From: Flavobacteriales bacterium UBA5040
GTDB lineage: Bacteria; Bacteroidota; Bacteroidia; Flavobacteriales; Weeksellaceae
Assembly: GCA_002415135.1 (NCBI GenBank)
Contig: DIBY01000014.1
Span: forward strand, 9,409-63,212
Reading direction: 5' to 3'
DNA: 53,804 bases
Under the pieces are notes generated by a model. That model made no database searches. It was not told the DNA's origin and was given only the letters and a program-made list of their open reading frames with translations. Positions within the stretch are counted from its first letter, which is position 1; each line of letters opens with the position of its first letter. Of this stretch, positions 7,406 through 16,858 are shown piece by piece. A program made the translations under genes and the position numbers.

Positions 7406-9811
7406 TTAGTCTGTTTTAATATATTGATCAATTGCGCTTTCCATATTTCCAGTTTCATGATAGATTTTCATCAGTTCCTCATTTTTAGCCCCTTCGGTCT
7501 GGTATGCCCAAAAAACTTTTTGTGGAACTTCTAAACGGTAAACCTGATGTTGATTACCTCTCATGATGAAGACCTCTGAATATTTATTCTTTCCTTCAAA
7601 ATCTGATGTTAAAGAACTCATTTGATTATAAGCATGATCACTCATTCCGAATCTGTTTTGTAAAGCAGAATAATCCTTTGCATTTAAAACATACAGAACC
7701 TGCGTATTTTCAATAATTGTCTTCGCAATTTGACCAAACTCTCCGCTGTCGGGAAGTTGACTTATTGCCTGCAACACAATTCCAATTGCACCATTTTGCT
7801 TTCGGACTGCCTGAAAGAAATATTCTATTTTTTCCAGAACGCCTTTGAACTTAAACTGTTTGGCGACTTCATCAAAGAAAATATATCCTTTGGTAGATTT
7901 ATCTTTCCAAACTGTTTCATTAATCACAGATGATATCAACTGCAACATAATAGAAAGTAGGAGAGGATTGTCTTTGACTTCGTCGAGTTCGAAAACAATA
8001 ATTTTTTTGTCTTTTACCCTGGTTAAATTATCATTGCTTTCATCGGCATATAGAAAATCATAAATACCGCCTTCCTCAAATTCGCTCATGGCAAATAGAA
8101 ACTCGTCAATATTGAAAAATTCACTTCTTATATTTAACTCTGGAAGTAAGGTGTCTTTATTCTCTCGTACGGCTTGAATAAATTTTAAGAGACTTTGTTC
8201 ACCATCTTGACTATAATAGGCTTCAATAATTTTCCTAAGTGCGGTTTTTTCGTTTTCCGTTGCTTTAGAATCTCTTTTATAGTGAGTAATAACGAATTCT
8301 GTTAAATCTTCAATTTTTGAAGCTGTTAATTCCTCACCTTGTAAATCGAATGGGTTTAAACCAATTGGTTCGCCTTCTTTATAATGAATAAATACAGTGT
8401 CTTCGGGATAAAGAGCTGATAGTTTTCGGTATGATCCTCCTAAATCCACTAAAACTACTCTTGCACCTTCTTCATAGTATTGGCGAAATAAATGATTGGC
8501 TAAGAATGATTTCCCATAACCAGTCGGTGCAAAAATCATAAAATTTCTGGCTCTTACATATTTCTTTTCTTCATCCCAGGTATCTACAATAACTGGAATG
8601 TTTGCTATTCGAGAATTGAGAAGAACGCCCTTTTTATCATTCTTATAATTGGTACAATTATTAAGAAATAGAGTAGCTAAACTTAGATTACCATAAAACA
8701 TTTGTTTCTCAGAAAAATTAGCTGAAAACAAATAGAAGGAATTGCAAAAAACGGAATTAAGAAAATTTCCGATCGGTTGTCTGGTCTTAATATCTACTGA
8801 CTTAAACCGCTCTGTAATTTGATTTCTTCTGTTCTTAATCTCGTTTTCATTGTCACCATAAAAAAGAATATTAAAATGTCCTCTTATAATTCTTTCACTA
8901 TCGATATCCGTTGCGATACTTTCTATCAATGTTTCTAGTTTTCCAGCGTTTACTTTATTATTAGGATCAAAAGTGGACGATTTTTTTAACAGATCTTGCC
9001 TTTTCCTCAGACTGCTTAACTCATTCTGATTATCTTCAAAGTAAATGACCTGATTATAAGCGTGGTCGAAATCCAACGAAAAACCAAATAAATCACCAAT
9101 GTTTTGATAAAACTTATATTTTGCTGTGGTAAAATCTTTATCAATTTGTAAAGATGAAAAACTCTCCGGCATATGTTCTTCATCTCTCGTACAGATGGCT
9201 CCTAATAATCGATCTCCAATTTGCATATAGCCATTTTTCAAAACCCTATCGGTAACGAAATCATTTTGGAAATTATTGAAATAGTAGTCATAATAATTTC
9301 TCATTTCTTCCGACTCCAGTTCTCGAATTTGAAAAGCTCTTCCACTATTAATTTTTCCATTGCTGAGAAAATTAATGATCTGTTCTACGGTATTGATAAA
9401 GGCATTTATTTTATCATCAAACTTTTCAAAATTTTTTCGATTTAATCTTTTAAAGGGATTCGTTATTTTACTGGTAAAAGTATCTCCGGCAGGGAGAATA
9501 AAGAAAACAAAGCACTTGTGTGAAAGGAAAGGTCTTTTATGAAAATAAGCCTTCGTTTCTTTTTGTAAATAATTTTCCTGCAGGAAATTGTTTGAATCAA
9601 ATTCAGACTCTAGAAAAACATCCTGTTTAAGAAATATAGAGCCCGATGGCATATCCTTTAAAGCCCTGTTCCATAAACCATTCACAGATTCATAATCCTC
9701 TTGACCCATCGAGTATTTTTCAATCAAGTCGAACTCGTAGCCCATTGCAAATGCGCCATTTGTTCCCACAACTTTATTGGTATCGATATGTAAAAATAAA
9801 TCATTCATCAT
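7406..9811 (-). CDS. traG: conjugation ATPase TraG (VirB4-like)
   Basis: About 801 residues. The Walker A motif is APTGYGKSFLA, followed by VVLVDLGGSYRK; further on lie IFFDEVAKQF (Walker B) and a conserved C-terminal GNQHQVYRLEVP. These are signatures of the VirB4/TraG ATPase that energises channel assembly. I place the start at the ATGATG inside the last codons of traF (about 11-base overlap); a start 30 bases upstream is also open. The length is normal for Bacteroidota TraG. Confidence 0.93.
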   Translation of the reverse strand: MMNDLFLHIDTNKVVGTNGAFAMGYEFDLIEKYSMGQEDYESVNGLWNRALKDMPSGSIFLKQDVFLESEFDSNNFLQENYLQKETKAYFHKRPFLSHKCFVFFILPAGDTFTSKITNPFKRLNRKNFEKFDDKINAFINTVEQIINFLSNGKINSGRAFQIRELESEEMRNYYDYYFNNFQNDFVTDRVLKNGYMQIGDRLLGAICTRDEEHMPESFSSLQIDKDFTTAKYKFYQNIGDLFGFSLDFDHAYNQVIYFEDNQNELSSLRKRQDLLKKSSTFDPNNKVNAGKLETLIESIATDIDSERIIRGHFNILFYGDNENEIKNRRNQITERFKSVDIKTRQPIGNFLNSVFCNSFYLFSANFSEKQMFYGNLSLATLFLNNCTNYKNDKKGVLLNSRIANIPVIVDTWDEEKKYVRARNFMIFAPTGYGKSFLANHLFRQYYEEGARVVLVDLGGSYRKLSALYPEDTVFIHYKEGEPIGLNPFDLQGEELTASKIEDLTEFVITHYKRDSKATENEKTALRKIIEAYYSQDGEQSLLKFIQAVRENKDTLLPELNIRSEFFNIDEFLFAMSEFEEGGIYDFLYADESNDNLTRVKDKKIIVFELDEVKDNPLLLSIMLQLISSVINETVWKDKSTKGYIFFDEVAKQFKFKGVLEKIEYFFQAVRKQNGAIGIVLQAISQLPDSGEFGQIAKTIIENTQVLYVLNAKDYSALQNRFGMSDHAYNQMSSLTSDFEGKNKYSEVFIMRGNQHQVYRLEVPQKVFWAYQTEGAKNEELMKIYHETGNMESAIDQYIKTD

Positions 9812-10064
9812 CTGAAAATTTTTCAGGGAGTTTTTCGTCAAAGAGCCATTCTTTGATGGTGGAATTATTCGTCAGCAGAAGCGCAGTAAAATACGTGATC
9901 GCAATAACGAGCGTCACCACTATAATTTTTTTTATAGTAAAACCTCCTAAAAAGGTTAATAAAGCGAGTATTGAAATGATAGTGGTTATTAGAAAGCCCG
10001 TAGTGTTTAGTCCGTAAATTGTAGGTCGTTGACGATATCCTTTTAGATTCTTTACTTTCCTCAA
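9801..10064 (-). CDS. traF: conjugative transfer protein TraF (DUF4133)
   Basis: The 87-residue protein has a basic N-terminus (RKVKNLKGYRQRPTIYGL) followed by two adjacent membrane helices and an acidic tail. The short basic start, IYGL and paired helices are typical of DUF4133/TraF, a VirB3-like inner-membrane subunit. It stands between traE and traG as in CTnDOT-like operons and overlaps traG. Confidence 0.85.
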   Translation of the reverse strand: MRKVKNLKGYRQRPTIYGLNTTGFLITTIISILALLTFLGGFTIKKIIVVTLVIAITYFTALLLTNNSTIKEWLFDEKLPEKFSDDE

Positions 10065-10078
10065 TTTGAATGAATTCG

Positions 10079-10375
10079 TTATAGACTTATACTCCCTACA
10101 TAGTTAACCAAGCCGACAACTGCACCCAGAATCGCGGCAAAAATAACGATGTTGGTTACTCCTTTTTTCCAATCTCCATTGTCCTTAACAAAATGGCCAA
10201 GATTGACAAAAATAACGACGATGAATATACTCACAGCAACATACGGGAAGATACCTTTAATTTCATTTGCCAGCTGTTGTGCCGGACCTTTCAAGTTGAT
10301 GCTTTGCGCAGAAATCAACGAAAAAATTAAAAGTGTGAAACTGGAGAGTTTTAGTTTTAGATTCTTCATAAGCAT
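10079..10375 (-). CDS. traE: conjugative transfer protein TraE (DUF4134)
   Basis: A 98-residue protein with a signal or first membrane helix and two further hydrophobic segments (FPYVAVSIFIVVIFVNLG and IVIFAAILGAVVGLVNYV). This is the layout of DUF4134/TraE, the VirB2-like pilin-type subunit. A second ATG two codons in (10369) is an equally good start. It begins the tra gene run; the next gene upstream is the coupling protein, 75 bases away. Confidence 0.85.
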   Translation of the reverse strand: MLMKNLKLKLSSFTLLIFSLISAQSINLKGPAQQLANEIKGIFPYVAVSIFIVVIFVNLGHFVKDNGDWKKGVTNIVIFAAILGAVVGLVNYVGSISL

Positions 10376-10450
10376 AAACTTTTGGGAATTTCAAAAAAAA
10401 TTTTTCCTAATATACACTACTTTTAACGCTGTGATTTTAAAATTATTATG

Positions 10451-12094
10451 TTAATCTAGAATATTTCTTGCTTCCCGAAGTATTTTTTCGAAATGAGCAT
10501 CTAACATTTTTTGAGTGATGACCTTCTGATTTTCAAATTTATCGGTGACAATTTGAGGATGGATAATATTAACAATTTCATTCTTCCCATCGGAGAGAAA
10601 AGCGAACTCACCAACGCTAAGTCTGTTAAATTCATTGGCTCTATGCTTGTGAACCTCTCTTTCTCCGGTCGTGGTAGAAGTTTCTCCCCACGCCAACAAA
10701 TTACCATCACCCCCTTTTTTTGAAACCGACTTCGTTTTGATATTTACCATTTCAAAATAGCTTTCATAAAATTTCGATGTTTCTGAATCATTTGATTTTC
10801 CAAAAAACTGAGTTGAAAGATTGGCTACAATTTCCTTAAAACCATCTCTACCATACTGAACCACTCCCTGAACAAAATCCTGCGCACAGTAAACCACCGC
10901 AACACCAAAACTTCTCATTGTAGCAGGAATTTGAGCCATATTAAGAAGCTTAATTGTTGGTGCTTCATCCAATAAAATAAAACTGGGTTTTCGATCCCCT
11001 ACCATGATCTGTTTAGAAATGGTGTGAATAATTGTAGCATTTATGGGGCTTAAAAACTCAGCAGATCTTGGTTCATTAATGACTGAAACTACAAAATTAT
11101 TTTGAGCAGTATTAATATTGAGATCGAAATCACTACCACTTAAAATCCAAAATGCTTCGGGGAACGCAATTTTCCTAAGAGCATTCGCAAGCGTAGAAAT
11201 TACAGAAGCAGTTTGCTTTGCAGAAGCAAGTCCTAAGATAAAAGTACTTCCTTGAATGGCGACACGCTCATTCGAAGTCAAAAATTCCTTAAGCTTTGCA
11301 AACTTATCCATTGCATCATCACCTAAACCGGATCGTGGATTTTGAACGCTAAAATCGACACCAAGAATAAAAGCAATGACGTGGGGTAGGGTACATAATT
11401 CTTTATGATCGAAAGTAAATTTCAAGATAACTCCTGCTAATAAAGAAGAGGCGCTATCTTTAAAAAAATCATCTCCTTTTCCAACTCCATTTTTAATTAA
11501 ATTGTCAATGATCACTTTTACAATTTGATTGACATCCTTTTCCCCTTTGATATAATCAGGCGAAATAGGATTTACACGATTACTCGAGTTAGGATTATGC
11601 AACGCTATTACTTTTAATCTTTCTTTGAAAATCGGCTTTGCTAATTCTGTAAGCTCTCCATTTTTGAAATCATAAATAATTCCTGCAAAGTCGGCTTTGC
11701 CAAAATGAATCATCAAATTATAAATAATAGAAATGGTTTTACCCGAACCTGCTGCACCAAAAACTGCAATTCCACGTTGAATACCCCGAATAATTCTTTT
11801 GCCCTGAGAAGTATTGAATTCAACATCCCAAAGTGGATCTGCTTTTTTTTCGAAAGTCCATAAATAAATAAGACCACTAATGATAAGACTGGGAACGATA
11901 AGGTAAAACAGAATGAAGATAAAATTCCCTAATTTAATACTGCCAAAAACGACTAACCCTACCAAAAACAGGAGAAGCATATATTTAAATTTTCTGCTTT
12001 TTGATTTGAATGCAATTGTAAAAAGGAAACTTACTACCACAATTCCTGTAATAATAATTATCCAATTTCTTAAAGTAAGATCTAAAATTTTCAT
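10451..12094 (-). CDS. type IV coupling protein (VirD4/TraG family)
   Basis: About 547 residues. Two N-terminal membrane regions lead into a RecA-like ATPase with Walker A GAAGSGKTISII and Walker B ILLDEAPTIKLL. The coupling protein brings the relaxase-DNA complex to the secretion channel. I chose the ATG at 12094, one base after the relaxase stop; an in-frame ATG at 12118 would overlap the relaxase. Placed between relaxase and tra genes, as expected for a mobilisation-transfer locus. Confidence 0.9.
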   Translation of the reverse strand: MKILDLTLRNWIIIITGIVVVSFLFTIAFKSKSRKFKYMLLLFLVGLVVFGSIKLGNFIFILFYLIVPSLIISGLIYLWTFEKKADPLWDVEFNTSQGKRIIRGIQRGIAVFGAAGSGKTISIIYNLMIHFGKADFAGIIYDFKNGELTELAKPIFKERLKVIALHNPNSSNRVNPISPDYIKGEKDVNQIVKVIIDNLIKNGVGKGDDFFKDSASSLLAGVILKFTFDHKELCTLPHVIAFILGVDFSVQNPRSGLGDDAMDKFAKLKEFLTSNERVAIQGSTFILGLASAKQTASVISTLANALRKIAFPEAFWILSGSDFDLNINTAQNNFVVSVINEPRSAEFLSPINATIIHTISKQIMVGDRKPSFILLDEAPTIKLLNMAQIPATMRSFGVAVVYCAQDFVQGVVQYGRDGFKEIVANLSTQFFGKSNDSETSKFYESYFEMVNIKTKSVSKKGGDGNLLAWGETSTTTGEREVHKHRANEFNRLSVGEFAFLSDGKNEIVNIIHPQIVTDKFENQKVITQKMLDAHFEKILREARNILD

Positions 12095-12095
12095 A

Positions 12096-13496
12096 TTAAT
12101 ATCCTTTTGAAACATCACTAATTTTAGTGATTACTGATTTTATAGTTTTAACTGCAATTTCTAATGGAGTTTTAGGAATACTTAAAGGCACTCGGAAACC
12201 AAGTTCTTTGCTAATGGTACTATTAAGATTTAATTTTTGAAGTTCATACAGACCTGAATTTCTATACAATTCATTTTTTACCGGCTTCGTAACCGCTGAA
12301 CTAAATCCTTTTCCTAAATTTTTAAAGCTTACTTTTTTACCAGTACGGGTCTTTTTCTGTTCATTAAATTTCTGATAACTCTGGGTTCGCTCGTATCTGA
12401 ATTTTTGATCAAAACTTTGCTCAACCTTCTTGAAAAATTGATCCCTATTAAACCCAACCTGCGCACTCTTTCCTGCTACTTTTGAATTTCTATGATTTGC
12501 TAAAGGGGAAATAGACCCTTTATATCTTGCATTAGGACAGTTATCATATCTAGAAACAATGACGTGAATATGATATTGCTGACCGCCTTTTTTTAATCCT
12601 TCTCTCACAATTTCACTGGTGGTTCTATCCTTATGCAATTGAGATTTTAATTCTTCTATCTTACCACTATTATTACCTTTTTCAGATTCTAACAATTTTA
12701 TTTCCCTATAAATTTTCCTATTATCACTAACCCATTTATCATTTGCTTTATAAGTTCTCTGCTCTTCAACTTTAGCAACCCATACCAAATCCTTTTCCGT
12801 CATTTTTCTGACTGATAAATCCTTGCCTAATTTCACCGCTTTCTGTTCACGAATCATCTGAAATTTTTCAGCGTAATCGGGATCTTCGCGATTTATTCCT
12901 AATCGTTCAAGTTCATTTTTTGTTTCGCTATTAATTTGAACTTCTTCCCTACGATTGGGGAGTTGATCAGGATTAGAATAAACATCACGATTGAAATTAT
13001 CTGCATATTCTTTCATCACCTCTTTTGCATACTCACGTAAACATTGATGCATTAAATCATTTTTTATCAGTTCTAATTGCTGCTCTCCTTTTACAGTTTG
13101 ATTCAAAATATCAATTTCCTTTTGGTTGAATCCATTGGACTTTAATTCCAAATCAATAATCTGATTTAAATGTTCAAGTTCATCTTTACTTGGAGAAATA
13201 TTTAAAATAAAAAATTTGCTTTCGCTTTCTTTTGCTCTGGACGAAAAATTTTCGTCAATTAAATCTGTGGCAGTATTTTGATTTAAATATTTTTCATCAT
13301 CAATTTCATCCGTTGTAAAAAATAAGTTTTGCTTCTCAATCTGTTTATCAAATTCTGACAATTCCTGGCTTTCAAATTCATCCATGAAATTTTCAAATTC
13401 TTTCTCTCGCGATGAATTTTCCTTTTCCAAATATTCTGTTACGGCTTTACAACTTTGTGAAATATCTGGATTATGTTTTGTAAAAGAAATATGCAT
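12096..13496 (-). CDS. relaxase/mobilisation protein (DUF5712-like)
   Basis: The 466-residue protein begins MHISFTKHNPD and has a central QYHIHVIVSRYD segment, an HxH metal-binding type motif of relaxases, followed by SISPLANHRNS and AQVGFNRDQFF. These match the DUF5712/MobB-type relaxases of Bacteroidota plasmids. It would nick oriT and lead the strand into the recipient. The region before the HIH motif is long, charged and coiled-coil like. Its start overlaps the stop of the upstream mobilisation gene, and its stop touches the coupling protein start. The family name is recalled, not searched. Confidence 0.75.
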   Translation of the reverse strand: MHISFTKHNPDISQSCKAVTEYLEKENSSREKEFENFMDEFESQELSEFDKQIEKQNLFFTTDEIDDEKYLNQNTATDLIDENFSSRAKESESKFFILNISPSKDELEHLNQIIDLELKSNGFNQKEIDILNQTVKGEQQLELIKNDLMHQCLREYAKEVMKEYADNFNRDVYSNPDQLPNRREEVQINSETKNELERLGINREDPDYAEKFQMIREQKAVKLGKDLSVRKMTEKDLVWVAKVEEQRTYKANDKWVSDNRKIYREIKLLESEKGNNSGKIEELKSQLHKDRTTSEIVREGLKKGGQQYHIHVIVSRYDNCPNARYKGSISPLANHRNSKVAGKSAQVGFNRDQFFKKVEQSFDQKFRYERTQSYQKFNEQKKTRTGKKVSFKNLGKGFSSAVTKPVKNELYRNSGLYELQKLNLNSTISKELGFRVPLSIPKTPLEIAVKTIKSVITKISDVSKGY

Positions 13497-14059
13497 TATT
13501 TAAAAATTTCGTCAAATTCCTGAATACTCAAAACGGCTTTATAATTTTTGGAAAACGCACCATTTTCAAATTTAAATTTGCTCTTTAAATTATTAATTTG
13601 TGAAATTAAATTTTGATTAATCTCTTCAATTTCGCGATGACTTTCCCAAACCTCTTTTACTTCTTTCTCTAATTTTAAATTTTGTTCACCGGATAATTTT
13701 TCTACAGTATTTTTGGTCTCGCTAACTACTTCGGAACTGAATGTTTTTTCTTTTAAATTCACCGCCAAAAATTCTTTCAAAAGATGATGCGTATCAAGAA
13801 TTTTTGTGAAATAAAATTTATCTAAATGACCCAGTCTTTTATGAACAGCCTCCGTTCTTTTTTCATTAGAAGATAATCCAGCCTCCAGCGTTTTCTTAAT
13901 TTCCGTAAAATAATTTAGTTCAGAATTTCCTTTAAAATTAGTCTCAATTAGAAAGGCAATTACTTCATCATAACTGGATAAGTTTAAATTGTTTTTAAGG
14001 ACTTTCAAGTTCTCAGCATTTTTCTGTGAAACCCGCATCATCGTATCTTGTTTACTCAT
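13496..14059 (-). CDS. mobilisation accessory protein (BfmA/BtgA-like)
   Basis: The 187-residue protein has an N-terminal ribbon-helix-helix-like part (RVSQKNAENLKVLKNNLNLSSYDEVIAFLIE) and a long helical, coiled-coil C-terminus. Small proteins of this form upstream of the relaxase are the relaxosome accessory proteins BfmA/BtgA of Bacteroides and relatives, which bind oriT. It is the first gene of the mobilisation operon; the candidate oriT is directly upstream. Confidence 0.7.
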   Translation of the reverse strand: MSKQDTMMRVSQKNAENLKVLKNNLNLSSYDEVIAFLIETNFKGNSELNYFTEIKKTLEAGLSSNEKRTEAVHKRLGHLDKFYFTKILDTHHLLKEFLAVNLKEKTFSSEVVSETKNTVEKLSGEQNLKLEKEVKEVWESHREIEEINQNLISQINNLKSKFKFENGAFSKNYKAVLSIQEFDEIFK

Positions 14060-14171
14060 TTGTTATACATTTTAACACTATATACTAGTGATTAATAGTT
14101 ATTTATAATATTTTGTTATACAGTTCTGTATACATTTTCCAAATAAAAATAATATAACACTCTGTGTTTCC

Positions 14172-14197
14172 GAACGTTGTCCATTTTGGACACGTTC
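14172..14197. repeat. oriT-candidate hairpin
   Basis: GAACGTTGTCCA, TTT, TGGACACGTTC forms an inverted repeat with one bulged base and a three-base loop. It stands alone, has no T-run on either side, and lies about 110 bases upstream of the mobilisation operon. That fits a relaxosome binding hairpin better than a terminator. The nick site itself cannot be placed. Confidence 0.5.
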
Positions 14198-14261
14198 CCT
14201 CTTGCTTTCCTTTCTTTACCTCTGATTTTACCCATCAGTTTTAGGAAAAAACCCTACTTCC

Positions 14262-14278
14262 ATAGTCGGAAAAAACAT
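14262..14278 (+). repeat. 17-bp module-border motif, site 2
   Basis: Exact ATAGTCGGAAAAAACAT. It separates the transfer/mobilisation genes from the ardC region. Flanks differ from the other copies. Confidence 0.9.
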
Positions 14279-14501
14279 TTCAAAAAATGCGGGTGGGTGA
14301 GATGAGCCAGAAATTGGCTTCCTATATTGAACAAAAATTCTCCTGTATTATTGCATAAATTTAAAAACCTACAACTTGAATTTTTGATTTTATCTACTTC
14401 GAATTGCGATCTACTATTTAAAAAATAGGGTGCTTATAAATGAAAAATTGGCATCCAATTTTTCCAATTTTTTTTTACCTTCCTATCCATAAAACAAAAA
14501 A

Positions 14502-14524
14502 AACCTCTCATACAATGAGAGGTT
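14502..14524 (-). terminator. rho-independent terminator of ardC
   Basis: AACCTCTCAT, ACA, ATGAGAGGTT is a perfect 10-bp stem. On the - strand it is followed by a run of T, and it starts 6 bases after the ardC stop. Confidence 0.85.
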
Positions 14525-14530
14525 GATTTC

Positions 14531-15499
14531 TTAAAATTGTTCTAAATATTTCTTCGCTTTTTTTGATTGGATGAAAGCATTTTTAATATCTTCAATTCGA
14601 TTTTCTTTGTGGGTATCTGACCAACCTTTAAGGTATCTAATTGAATTCAAAAGTTCGTCAGTAATTCCAAATTGAAGTGCCAAAAGCATTGAACCCATTT
14701 CGGCAATTAATTCTTCAAATGAATACTTAATTTTGTCATTAAATCCTTCACGAAGATTTCTGTCTAATCTTTTTTCGTGTCCTGTCCAATGAATAATTTC
14801 ATGAAATAAGGTCGTATAAAATTTCACTTCTGAAACGAAATGTTTTTTTAACGGCATCTTGATATAATCAAAAATTGGAGAGTAACTACCATGTGATATC
14901 TTTTCAAATTTAATTTCCAAAGAAGCATTTTCAATTAATTTTTGAACCAAATTTTCACAATTTATTTGATCAACAAATTCTAAATCTTGTGCTTCATCCA
15001 GATCAATATTCAAATTTAATTCTTCTAAATTTTCAATCTGATTTGAATTGAAAACGACATAATTTTTAATCACCGGATATTTATTTATTTGCTGCAGTTC
15101 TGCGGAACTCATATTTTTAACCTGCTCCACAGTGTAAGATTTTAAAGTTTCCCGATGCTTATATACAAAACTGAAAAATTCAATAACAACTCCTTTTGAT
15201 CCTTTTTTAAGTTTTCCACCTGTCTTTGAAATAGAGTTGAATGTTGCGTATAAACTAGAGGTAAAACCATTGGTAAGTGTATCGATATATAAGGTCAATA
15301 AATTGAATCCTTTATAGGTATTTTGACTAAATAGATTTTTTGGTGCTTGAAATTTAAATGTGGTGTAAAGTTCCCAATCCTGGGCTTTTACTTTATCTAA
15401 ATTCTCAATAATTCTAGAGATAAATTTATCTTCACCTTTTTTAGAGATTTGGTTTTTTTTACTTTTTGAACTGTGGGTTTTTGGGGCTTTTGTATTCAT
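14531..15499 (-). CDS. ArdC-like antirestriction protein with zincin domain
   Basis: The 322-residue protein begins with a basic Ser/Lys-rich tail. An ArdC_N (DUF1738) ssDNA-binding domain follows (about residues 30-165, with NTYKGFNLLTLY and GSKGVVIEFF), then a zincin-like domain with HEIIHWTGH, the HExxH metal site plus a third His. ArdC proteins protect incoming single-stranded plasmid DNA from host restriction and are encoded near oriT so that they enter first. Here the gene is next to the candidate oriT, with a repeat-rich leader upstream and a strong terminator downstream. Confidence 0.88.
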   Translation of the reverse strand: MNTKAPKTHSSKSKKNQISKKGEDKFISRIIENLDKVKAQDWELYTTFKFQAPKNLFSQNTYKGFNLLTLYIDTLTNGFTSSLYATFNSISKTGGKLKKGSKGVVIEFFSFVYKHRETLKSYTVEQVKNMSSAELQQINKYPVIKNYVVFNSNQIENLEELNLNIDLDEAQDLEFVDQINCENLVQKLIENASLEIKFEKISHGSYSPIFDYIKMPLKKHFVSEVKFYTTLFHEIIHWTGHEKRLDRNLREGFNDKIKYSFEELIAEMGSMLLALQFGITDELLNSIRYLKGWSDTHKENRIEDIKNAFIQSKKAKKYLEQF

Positions 15500-15500
15500 A

Positions 15501-15551
15501 ATATTTAATTATTTATTTAGTTATAAACTTATTTAGTTATTTATTTGGTTA
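15501..15551 (-). promoter_or_regulatory. TTAGTTATT repeats in ardC leader
   Basis: Three spaced copies of TTA(A/G)TTATT lie just before the ardC start (AATAACTAAA on the coding strand). The same element clusters upstream of the genes at 38609, 39556, 40224 and 40585. They may be operators for a common regulator or simply an AT-rich leader. Confidence 0.45.
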
Positions 15552-15888
15552 TGAGGACACGTTTTTTTTAAACTGAAAGATTTTATAGCGGACTGGAAAG
15601 AGCTATTATTTACGGGATTTTAGGGTTTTTCGAAAATGTCAAAGAACTCACTGCTTTTATCTTTATTCGTATAATTGAGGTGTCTTTTTCTTTGCTAAAT
15701 GACTTTAAAAAAGGAATGATTTCTAAAACTGAAACAACGTGGAAGCTGGAAATGAATTTGCCCGAAGGGTTTAGGTGGGTTCGTCAATATTTAAATTAAT
15801 CGAAGAGTAAATATTGATGGATTCCCAAATTCATTTTTTTAGAAAGACTTCCATTTTTAATTTTGCATACAGAAAAACACCAGAAATG
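15533..15888 (-). ncRNA. hairpin-bearing repeat element, copy A
   Basis: No gene. It matches 40925-41269 in scattered, well conserved blocks: ATGAGGACAC; TTTATCTTTATTCGTATAAT; GTGTCTTTTTCTTTGCTAA; GTGGGTTCGTCAATATTT; GCATACAGAAAAACACCAG. In both copies a large hairpin is kept (here 15750-15836): outer stem AAATGAATTTG/CAAATTCATTT and inner stem near CGTCAATATTTA/TAAATATTGATGG. It lies upstream of ardC. It may be a structured RNA or a single-stranded-DNA promoter; function is inferred only. Confidence 0.5.
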
Positions 15889-16120
15889 GAATGAAAGAAA
15901 AGCAGAAGAGTTATACGTTTCTGGAATGCTATAAAACGCTATCAATAACTTTCCGGTACGTAGAAAATTTTTCAAACAAAAGAGCAATTCAATCTTTGAG
16001 AAGTTGAAGAGATATTAGCTGTTAAAACTTTAATTAACTGCAGATGAAATTGTGGAAGAGCTCGGGGAAAGTAGTGGCAAGAAAAATTGCGATTTAATTT
16101 TTTTCCGAACCTAAATTATT

Positions 16121-16264
16121 TTTAGTTGAAATAGAATTGACCGATAGCGAAGCGACAGGGAAATGTTTTTGAAACGTAAAGAAAATAGTATAGGGAGTGG
16201 AAAATAAAAGCAATAGGTCTAAATAAATGGCGGGAACCAGAATCTTTTAGATCTATTGCTTTTT
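16121..16264. ncRNA. structured non-coding repeat, unit 1
   Basis: A head sequence with AATTGACCGATAGCGAAGC and GGGAAATGTTTTT is followed by a hairpin at 16206-16264 (AAAAGCAATAGGTCTAAA / TTTTAGATCTATTGCTTTT). Unit 2, about 200 bases on, has the same head and a hairpin at the same place with different stem bases. No convincing reading frame covers the pair. Possible direction is left to right. Confidence 0.45.
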
Positions 16265-16328
16265 AAAATCTGCAATTTTTTTGAGCGTGGGAAAAGCGTT
16301 GGCACTTTTTCCAAAAGTATTATATTTT

Positions 16329-16480
16329 TAGCTGAAAAAGAATTGACCGATAGCAAAGCAGTAGGGAAATGTTTTTAAGCGTGAAGAAAATAGAATAATG
16401 AGTGAAAAACAAAATTAAAAGTCTGAATAAATGGAATGTTTCCAAGAGGGTTCAATGAAATGTTTCAGATTTTTAATTTT
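16329..16480. ncRNA. structured non-coding repeat, unit 2
   Basis: The head (AATTGACCGATAGCAAAGC, then AGGGAAATGTTTTT) matches unit 1. The hairpin at 16411-16480 uses AAAATTAAAAGTCTGAA / TTCAGATTTTTAATTTT, so stem sequence changes while pairing is kept. Both units retain the motif TCTRAATAAATGG at the stem-loop border. Between 15890 and 16574 I see nothing else. Confidence 0.45.
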
Positions 16481-16574
16481 TAATACTATTTCAACTAGCG
16501 CAAGGAATTTCAGACTATAATAAGATTGACTGCAAAAAGTCCAACCCACAGGGAAATGCCAATAAAAATATTCT

Positions 16575-16848
16575 TTAATTTTCCGTTGGCAATTTGATGA
16601 ATAGGTTTGGCCTGATCGCAATAAAAGTGAATGAAATAGGATTTTCATCCCGTTTTTGGTCGACAAAAATTTCACTAACATATCTTATTTTTAACTCCCA
16701 AAATCCCCACTTACGAATGCCTTCATTATATTGGATTAAACGTACAAAAGACTTCGAAATGCTGTTTTTTTTTATCTCCGTAAAATTCAACAATAATACT
16801 TTTAGCATCCAGTTCTACTGTCTCTCGAATATTCGCTTCTAACTTCAT
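16575..16848 (-). pseudogene. frameshifted paralogue of the gene at 19703
   Basis: Reading from the ATG at 16848 gives MKLEANIRETVELDAKSIIV...KKKQHFEV and then a quick stop. The homologous text continues in the next frame (YNEGIRKWGFWELKIRYVSEIF). The gene at 19703-19984 has the same order: IRETVEP, KQHFEV, KIRKWDTWELTIKWKSDIF. One extra T in the TTTT run after HFEV restores the frame. So it is a broken copy of a small hypothetical gene. Confidence 0.7.
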
Positions 16849-16858
16849 AGTTCAAAAC

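Larger units (their letters stand above)
14060..14530. other. intergenic region, likely oriT
   Basis: No gene. It holds AT-rich direct and inverted repeats near 14080-14150 (TTATA, GTTATAC, GTATAC elements), a strong hairpin at 14172-14197, a 17-bp border motif at 14262-14278, and the ardC terminator at 14502-14524. Its position directly upstream of the mobilisation genes and beside ardC is where oriT is expected. Confidence 0.5.

Noticed and set aside
15796..16681. Small - strand frames at 15796-15987 and 16415-16681
   Set aside because: They run over the conserved hairpin element and the structured repeats, with Cys/Phe-rich odd composition; the conserved features are non-coding.
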